From positions 1 through 64,000 of the forward strand of contig JAKSPO010000002.1 of NCBI GenBank assembly GCA_024404675.1: a stretch of 64,000 nucleotides of DNA, in the 5' to 3' direction. The translations under genes were made by a program, and so were the position numbers. Numbering within the stretch: position 1 is the stretch's first letter; the number at the start of each line of letters is the position of its first letter. Positions 60,100 through 64,000 of the stretch are shown here, piece after piece. The notes under the pieces were generated by a model, which was given only the letters and a program-made list of their open reading frames with translations, was not told the DNA's origin and searched no databases. The stretch is from Lachnospiraceae bacterium (GTDB lineage: Bacteria; Bacillota; Clostridia; Lachnospirales; Lachnospiraceae).

Positions 60100-62587
60100 T
60101 GGAAAATGGCTGGATCTTTTAATCATCATCGGCATGCTGCTCCTTGTATATCTTCTGTGCCAGCCGCTCGGACGAAGCTGGGATGAGAAGACAGCGGCAC
60201 TTTACACCGGTACAGAAGGTGTCTATTCCATGGATGCCGATACCTATTATTACCTTCGGAAGGCGAGAGAGTTTACCGAGAATGGATTTTCCTCCATTCG
60301 CGTGTTCTCAAGCCGTAGCGAGGATGCACTCATCACGTCGATTCGTACGGGTGAGAGGGACTTTCTGCCAAATCTTTTAAGCGCAGTGGTTGCAGTAATC
60401 TGGTATCTATTGCATTTCCTTGGGTTGAAGCTCAGCGTGTATGCGATCGCAATTCGGTTTAATGGTGCGATTCTGGCGCTTTGCACCATCCCGGTTTATC
60501 TGTTCTTGAAGAAACGGATCGCAAGACCCTCGGCAGCACTTGGCGCCTTGCTTGTTGCGCTTGCACCGCCGTATCTGAAGCATTCGTTGTATACCTTCTT
60601 TGATACGGATGCGTTGATTGGTCTTTTTGCAATTACCCTGATTCTTTCTATGTACGAATGTATCCTGTGCGAAACGAAGCGTCAGAAGCTTATATACGGA
60701 ATCCTTTCCTGTGTCAGCTCCCTGCTTCTGTTCTGTACCTGGAAGATTTTCTATGTATATGTCATTATCGCTGTCGGAACGGCGGCAGCCGCACTCATTT
60801 TGATGCGTCTTCTGTTCGGGAAGAGGCTTGAGAAGCAGCCGGGGCTTCGCATTCCGCTTATTTTCATGGGCGTGCAGACTTTGATAGCAGTTGTGCTTGG
60901 AGCCGGAGATGTTGCGGACACGTTTCTTTCGAATTTCGGTAAGCCCGGAGAGACAGAGGTATGGCCTTCCGCGTCTGCATATGTCGGAGAGCTTACGACG
61001 CCGGGCCTTTATGAAGGTAAGCTGTTTTGGGATATATTCCTGACGACGGGCTCTGATTATATCAGTTATTTCGGCGGCCTTCTGAGCTTTTTGTTTCTGA
61101 TTGCTTCGGTTGTTCTTTGCGTGATAGAGCTGATCGGTCTTCTGAAGGCACGAAAGAAGGGTGCGGATTTTACGAAGCTCTTCCTGCTTGGCAGCATCGG
61201 TTGCTGGTTTTCGGGAACCGTTCTGATGTGCTTCTTCGGAATTCGATTTATGGAATTCTGTATCATTCCCTCCGCATTAATCGTTGCCCTTGGCTTTGAG
61301 AAGGTCAGTGCTTGGCTTATGTCCGAGGAAAGAAGTATCACGACGAAGCGAATCTGCTATTTGGGGCTTGCGGTGCTTGTATTTTCCATCTTTACCCTGC
61401 AGTATCCGGTAATCGCCTGCGTGAGCGCCGGCATTATTATGGTCTTCGGTTTCTTTGGCAGCCGCTTGAAAAAGGGTTATGCGCTTGTGGCGCTGTCCCT
61501 TGCTTCGGTAATTCTCGGAAGCATGGAGGGCGCATGGTTGATTTCATCTCTCGGACATCCGCTTTTTGAAAAGCCGATGGAGGACGCGATGCTTTGGGTT
61601 CGCGATAATACCCCGGAGGATGCAGTTGTAATCAACTTCTGGGATTTCGGATACATGTATCAGTATGTTGCAGAGCGCCGTACGGTCAGTGACGGCGGTA
61701 CCTATAACGGAGCATTTACCTATTGGCTCGGTACAATGATGGCGACGGATGACATAAAGCTTTCCGCCGGTATTGCGAGAATGCTTCAAAACAGCGGTCT
61801 TGACGCGGTAGAATATGCGGAGAGCATCTCGGGAAGTAAGTCGCAGGCCAGCGCAATGCTGAAGCAGCTTCTTGTGATTCCGACGAAGGATGCAAGAGAA
61901 CGCCTGCTTTCCACATACGGATATTCTTCTGAGCAGGCGGATAAGCTTCTTGCATACACACATCCCGCGTCCATGCCTGAGATGTATTTTGTCACCAACT
62001 ATCATCTGTTCCGTCTGTCGGCAACGCTTGACTATTACAAGTCCTGGGATTTTACGGGCAACACAAAGGCGAACGGAATCACTCTTCTCGGACAGAATTC
62101 CGTAGAGAAGCCTGTCGATGACGAAACCGTGACGGTTGAGCTTTGGAACAAGACCGGTATGAAGGGCTGGAAGGTTATGCTTGAAGCTTCGAACGGAGAG
62201 GTGAAGGCGGTCCTTCGTTCTCCTGAAGGGATTCTTTCCGAGTTTCCGCGTGTGGTTTATGTGAAGGACAGCGAAAGGGTCCGTGATGAGGTGGTAACCA
62301 GACCGGAGGAGGGTCATCTTCTTGTCAGCGGGGAAGCGGTTCTTCTCATAGAGGAAAATGGCCTTTTGTCCGTTGTTGTATGTGAAGAGAGTCTGATTGA
62401 TTCGGCACTTTTCCGTCTGTATCTGTTCGACGGAAGGGACCAGACCTCCTTTACAAAGGCATACACAGCAGAGATTCCCGAGAGCTATTCCGGGGAGAAA
62501 TCCTCTGTGCAGAGACGAATCGGCACGGCTATGACGAGAGATTTCATCAACAACGGTATCTCAATCTGGAAGGTTAATTTTGACTAG
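60086..62587 (+). CDS. STT3/PglB/AglB-like oligosaccharyltransferase
   Basis: An 833-residue GT-C enzyme with about 13 membrane helices (1-485) and a soluble C-terminal domain. Catalytic features of STT3 are present in order. These are acidic DAD (50-52, in SMDADTYYYLR), FFDTDAL (171-177), Glu302 in SASAYVGELTTP (TIXE/SVSE-like loop), Arg387 in GIRFMEF, and FWDFG (518-522). The last corresponds to the WWDYG sequon-binding motif with its first Trp changed to Phe. It should move a lipid-linked glycan to Asn (or another acceptor) of exported proteins. AlgB/PglB-type enzymes are uncommon in Firmicutes. GATAAGGGGGG is upstream. Confidence 0.85.
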   Translation: MKRNNGKWLDLLIIIGMLLLVYLLCQPLGRSWDEKTAALYTGTEGVYSMDADTYYYLRKAREFTENGFSSIRVFSSRSEDALITSIRTGERDFLPNLLSAVVAVIWYLLHFLGLKLSVYAIAIRFNGAILALCTIPVYLFLKKRIARPSAALGALLVALAPPYLKHSLYTFFDTDALIGLFAITLILSMYECILCETKRQKLIYGILSCVSSLLLFCTWKIFYVYVIIAVGTAAAALILMRLLFGKRLEKQPGLRIPLIFMGVQTLIAVVLGAGDVADTFLSNFGKPGETEVWPSASAYVGELTTPGLYEGKLFWDIFLTTGSDYISYFGGLLSFLFLIASVVLCVIELIGLLKARKKGADFTKLFLLGSIGCWFSGTVLMCFFGIRFMEFCIIPSALIVALGFEKVSAWLMSEERSITTKRICYLGLAVLVFSIFTLQYPVIACVSAGIIMVFGFFGSRLKKGYALVALSLASVILGSMEGAWLISSLGHPLFEKPMEDAMLWVRDNTPEDAVVINFWDFGYMYQYVAERRTVSDGGTYNGAFTYWLGTMMATDDIKLSAGIARMLQNSGLDAVEYAESISGSKSQASAMLKQLLVIPTKDARERLLSTYGYSSEQADKLLAYTHPASMPEMYFVTNYHLFRLSATLDYYKSWDFTGNTKANGITLLGQNSVEKPVDDETVTVELWNKTGMKGWKVMLEASNGEVKAVLRSPEGILSEFPRVVYVKDSERVRDEVVTRPEEGHLLVSGEAVLLIEENGLLSVVVCEESLIDSALFRLYLFDGRDQTSFTKAYTAEIPESYSGEKSSVQRRIGTAMTRDFINNGISIWKVNFD

Positions 62588-62595
62588 GGGGAGCT

Positions 62596-63282
62596 ATGCG
62601 TAGCAGGCTTTTACTGATTATTCCCGCCTATAATGAGGCGGACAATATTGAACGTGTCGTGGAGAGTCTTCGCACAGAGTATCCGCAATACGATTATGTC
62701 GTCGTGAATGACGGTTCGAAAGATAGAACGGCAGAAATCTGTCGCGAAAGGGGTTATCGACTGATAAGCCTTCCGGTCAACCTTGGTCTTGCCGGAGCCT
62801 TTCAGACCGGCATGAAATACGCCGCAAAATACGGCTATGAATACGCGATGCAGTATGACGGTGACGGACAGCATGACCCGAAATATATTGCGGCGATGCT
62901 TGATCTTGCTGTTAAAGAGCAATGCGATATTGTGATCGGATCCCGATTTGTGACGGAGCGAAAGCCGTGGAGTGCCCGAATGCTTGGCAGCAGAGTGATT
63001 GCCACTTGTATCGCCGTAACGACCGGGCGTCGGATCAAAGATCCGACTTCGGGAATGAGACTCTTCAACCGGCGTATGATCGAACTGTTAGCGAACCAGG
63101 TTAACTATGGTCCCGAACCGGACACGGTTGCATATCTGCTTCGAAAAGGAGCCGTGGTAAAGGAAAGTCAGGCCTTTATGCGCGAGCGCGTGGCAGGAGA
63201 AAGCTACCTTCGTTTCGGAACCTCGATCAAATATATGATCCGTATGTGTGCATCGATTTTGATTGTCCAGTGGTTTAGATAG
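62596..63282 (+). CDS. Family 2 glycosyltransferase (dolichyl-phosphate mannose synthase-like)
   Basis: A 228-residue GT2 protein. N-terminal LIIPAYNEADNIERVVESL, then VVNDGSKDRT, PVNLGLAGAFQTGMKYA, and metal-site DGDGQHDPKYI; a later DPTSGMRLFNRRM is typical of the DPM1 group. It would charge a polyprenyl phosphate with a sugar, a donor for GT-C enzymes such as the neighbour upstream. No large C-terminal membrane region. GGGGGAG lies upstream, 8 bases after the oligosaccharyltransferase stop. Confidence 0.92.
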   Translation: MRSRLLLIIPAYNEADNIERVVESLRTEYPQYDYVVVNDGSKDRTAEICRERGYRLISLPVNLGLAGAFQTGMKYAAKYGYEYAMQYDGDGQHDPKYIAAMLDLAVKEQCDIVIGSRFVTERKPWSARMLGSRVIATCIAVTTGRRIKDPTSGMRLFNRRMIELLANQVNYGPEPDTVAYLLRKGAVVKESQAFMRERVAGESYLRFGTSIKYMIRMCASILIVQWFR

Positions 63283-63296
63283 CTCGACGCATTTGA

Positions 63297-63317
63297 AATC
63301 GCAACGAAGTTGCGATT
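63297..63317 (+). repeat. 9-bp hairpin between the GT2 and DUF2304 genes
   Basis: AATCGCAAC-GAA-GTTGCGATT is a perfect stem with a 3-base loop and no T-run. More likely an mRNA processing or stability element than a terminator. Confidence 0.5.
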
Positions 63318-63343
63318 CGTTGAATAATAGAGGAGGTATTGAA

Positions 63344-63676
63344 ATGTCACCTGTTCTTCGTGTTATGCTGATTGTTGCCTCGGTTGCAACCGGCTTTTAC
63401 ATCCGCAGAAAGCTTAGAAAATCTCAGATGCAGATTGCGGATGTACTGTTTTGGATTTTATTTGCCGTTGTTTTGATCTTCATGAGCGTATTTCCGGAGG
63501 CGGTGTCCTGGTTTACGGAGCTTTTAGGGGTTGTATCTCCGGTTAATTTCGTATTCCTCGTTGTGATCTTCCTTCTGATCGTGCGCTGCTTCTCTCTTTC
63601 GGTGAAGGTTTCCAGCTTGGAGGCGAAGTTAGACAAGCTTGTGGAAGAGTTTGCTGTGAGTAAGACGGAGGAGTAA
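63344..63676 (+). CDS. DUF2304 family membrane protein
   Basis: A 110-residue protein. Three short helices: LRVMLIVASVATGFYI, ADVLFWILFAVVLIFMSVF, and VNFVFLVVIFLLIVRCFSL, then a coiled-coil tail (SVKVSSLEAKLDKLVEEFAV). The YIRRK-LRKSQMQIADVLFW pattern is typical of DUF2304, which commonly follows DPM1-like GT2 genes in polysaccharide clusters. It may anchor the GT2 to the membrane. AGGAGGTATTGAA is upstream; a longer ORF from 63263 lacks a site. Confidence 0.88.
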   Translation: MSPVLRVMLIVASVATGFYIRRKLRKSQMQIADVLFWILFAVVLIFMSVFPEAVSWFTELLGVVSPVNFVFLVVIFLLIVRCFSLSVKVSSLEAKLDKLVEEFAVSKTEE

Positions 63677-63681
63677 GGACG

Positions 63682-64000
63682 ATGAAAATCTGTCTGATCT
63701 GCCCGCACTTTCTGCCCCATATCGGTGGCGGAGAGCAGCTGGTATATGACATTGCGAAAAATCTGATTGCCGAGGGGCACGAGGTGCGCGTGGTATCAAG
63801 CGGTTCCGGCGGTGTTGTGGGACATGTCCCGTACGAGGGAATTGATGCCTATTACTACGGCTGGCGGATTCTGTTCGGTCACCCGGTGGTGCGCGGGCGC
63901 GACCTGAAGGAGCATATTCGCTGGGCAGATATTGTGCATACTGCGGTATTCACGCCGGCCATTCCTTCATTGCGGCTTGCCCGCCGATACGGAAAGCCCT
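63682..64000 (+). CDS. Family 4 glycosyltransferase, N-terminal part (cut by window end)
   Basis: The first 106 codons of a GT-B fold transferase: MKICLICPHFLPHIGGGEQLVYDIA, KNLIAEGHEVRVVSSGSGG, then WADIVHTAVFTPAIPSLRLA. The N-terminal Rossmann domain of GT4 with its GGGE loop is evident. GTAAGGAC precedes the ATG, 5 bases after the DUF2304 stop. Sugar and acceptor are unknown. The context is assembly of a lipid-linked or surface glycan. Confidence 0.88.
   Translation, partial: MKICLICPHFLPHIGGGEQLVYDIAKNLIAEGHEVRVVSSGSGGVVGHVPYEGIDAYYYGWRILFGHPVVRGRDLKEHIRWADIVHTAVFTPAIPSLRLARRYGKP

Overview
The window looks like the chromosome of a low-GC-group Gram-positive anaerobe of class Clostridia, most likely Lachnospiraceae. 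The reasons are the strong AGGAGG-type ribosome binding sites, a T-box leader, consensus TTGACA-17-TATAAT promoters, a B. subtilis-type LexA box, and plant-fibre genes (GH43, CE15-like). No phage, insertion sequence, CRISPR array or rRNA was seen. The species cannot be named from the sequence alone.

Layout. 1-12.4 kb: tandem DUF6273-like proteins, membrane proteins, a Na+-coupled symporter, a D-lactate dehydrogenase-type operon, an MBL hydrolase, an alkyltransferase fusion, an inositol monophosphatase, and a lone PTS EIIC beside a broken VOC gene. 12.4-19.4 kb: a complete trp operon (trpEGDCFBA) behind a tryptophan T-box. 19.4-20.8 kb: an opposing MATE exporter. 20.9-29.2 kb: a complete shikimate-to-Phe/Tyr operon (aroF, tyrA, aroB, aroA, aroC, pheA, a fused aroE-aroK, aroQ). 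It is preceded by a textbook leader-peptide attenuator whose 20-residue peptide is nearly half Phe and Tyr. Together the two operons encode erythrose-4-P + PEP to Trp and to phenylpyruvate and hydroxyphenylpyruvate, lacking only the final aminotransferase. They use two different mechanisms to sense the end product.

29.3-46.3 kb: flippase-like and MFS membrane proteins, a CE15-like esterase, DUF3795, two phosphodiester glycosidase paralogues, a GH43 enzyme, and a TIGR03915/TIGR03916 putative DNA-repair pair whose promoter carries a LexA box inside the -35/-10 spacer. A DUF4342 protein, a two-component system, a Nudix hydrolase and a CDF metal exporter follow. 46.6-50.6 kb: two uncharacterised proteins, then a 131-nt strongly structured, pseudoknot-capable RNA bounded by perfect 13-bp inverted repeats, directly upstream of a stand-alone reverse transcriptase. 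This retron-like layout, without the usual retron RT signatures as far as I can see, is the best candidate for an undescribed system here. 50.7-58.5 kb: a D,D-carboxypeptidase with altered motifs, araD, a ZnuC-like ATPase, zinc-ribbon membrane proteins, a polysaccharide deacetylase, tRNA-Lys, trmB and a DUF3810 protein. 58.6-64 kb: the start of a glycosylation cluster with an STT3/PglB/AglB-like oligosaccharyltransferase, a GT2, a DUF2304 protein and a GT4 cut by the window end.
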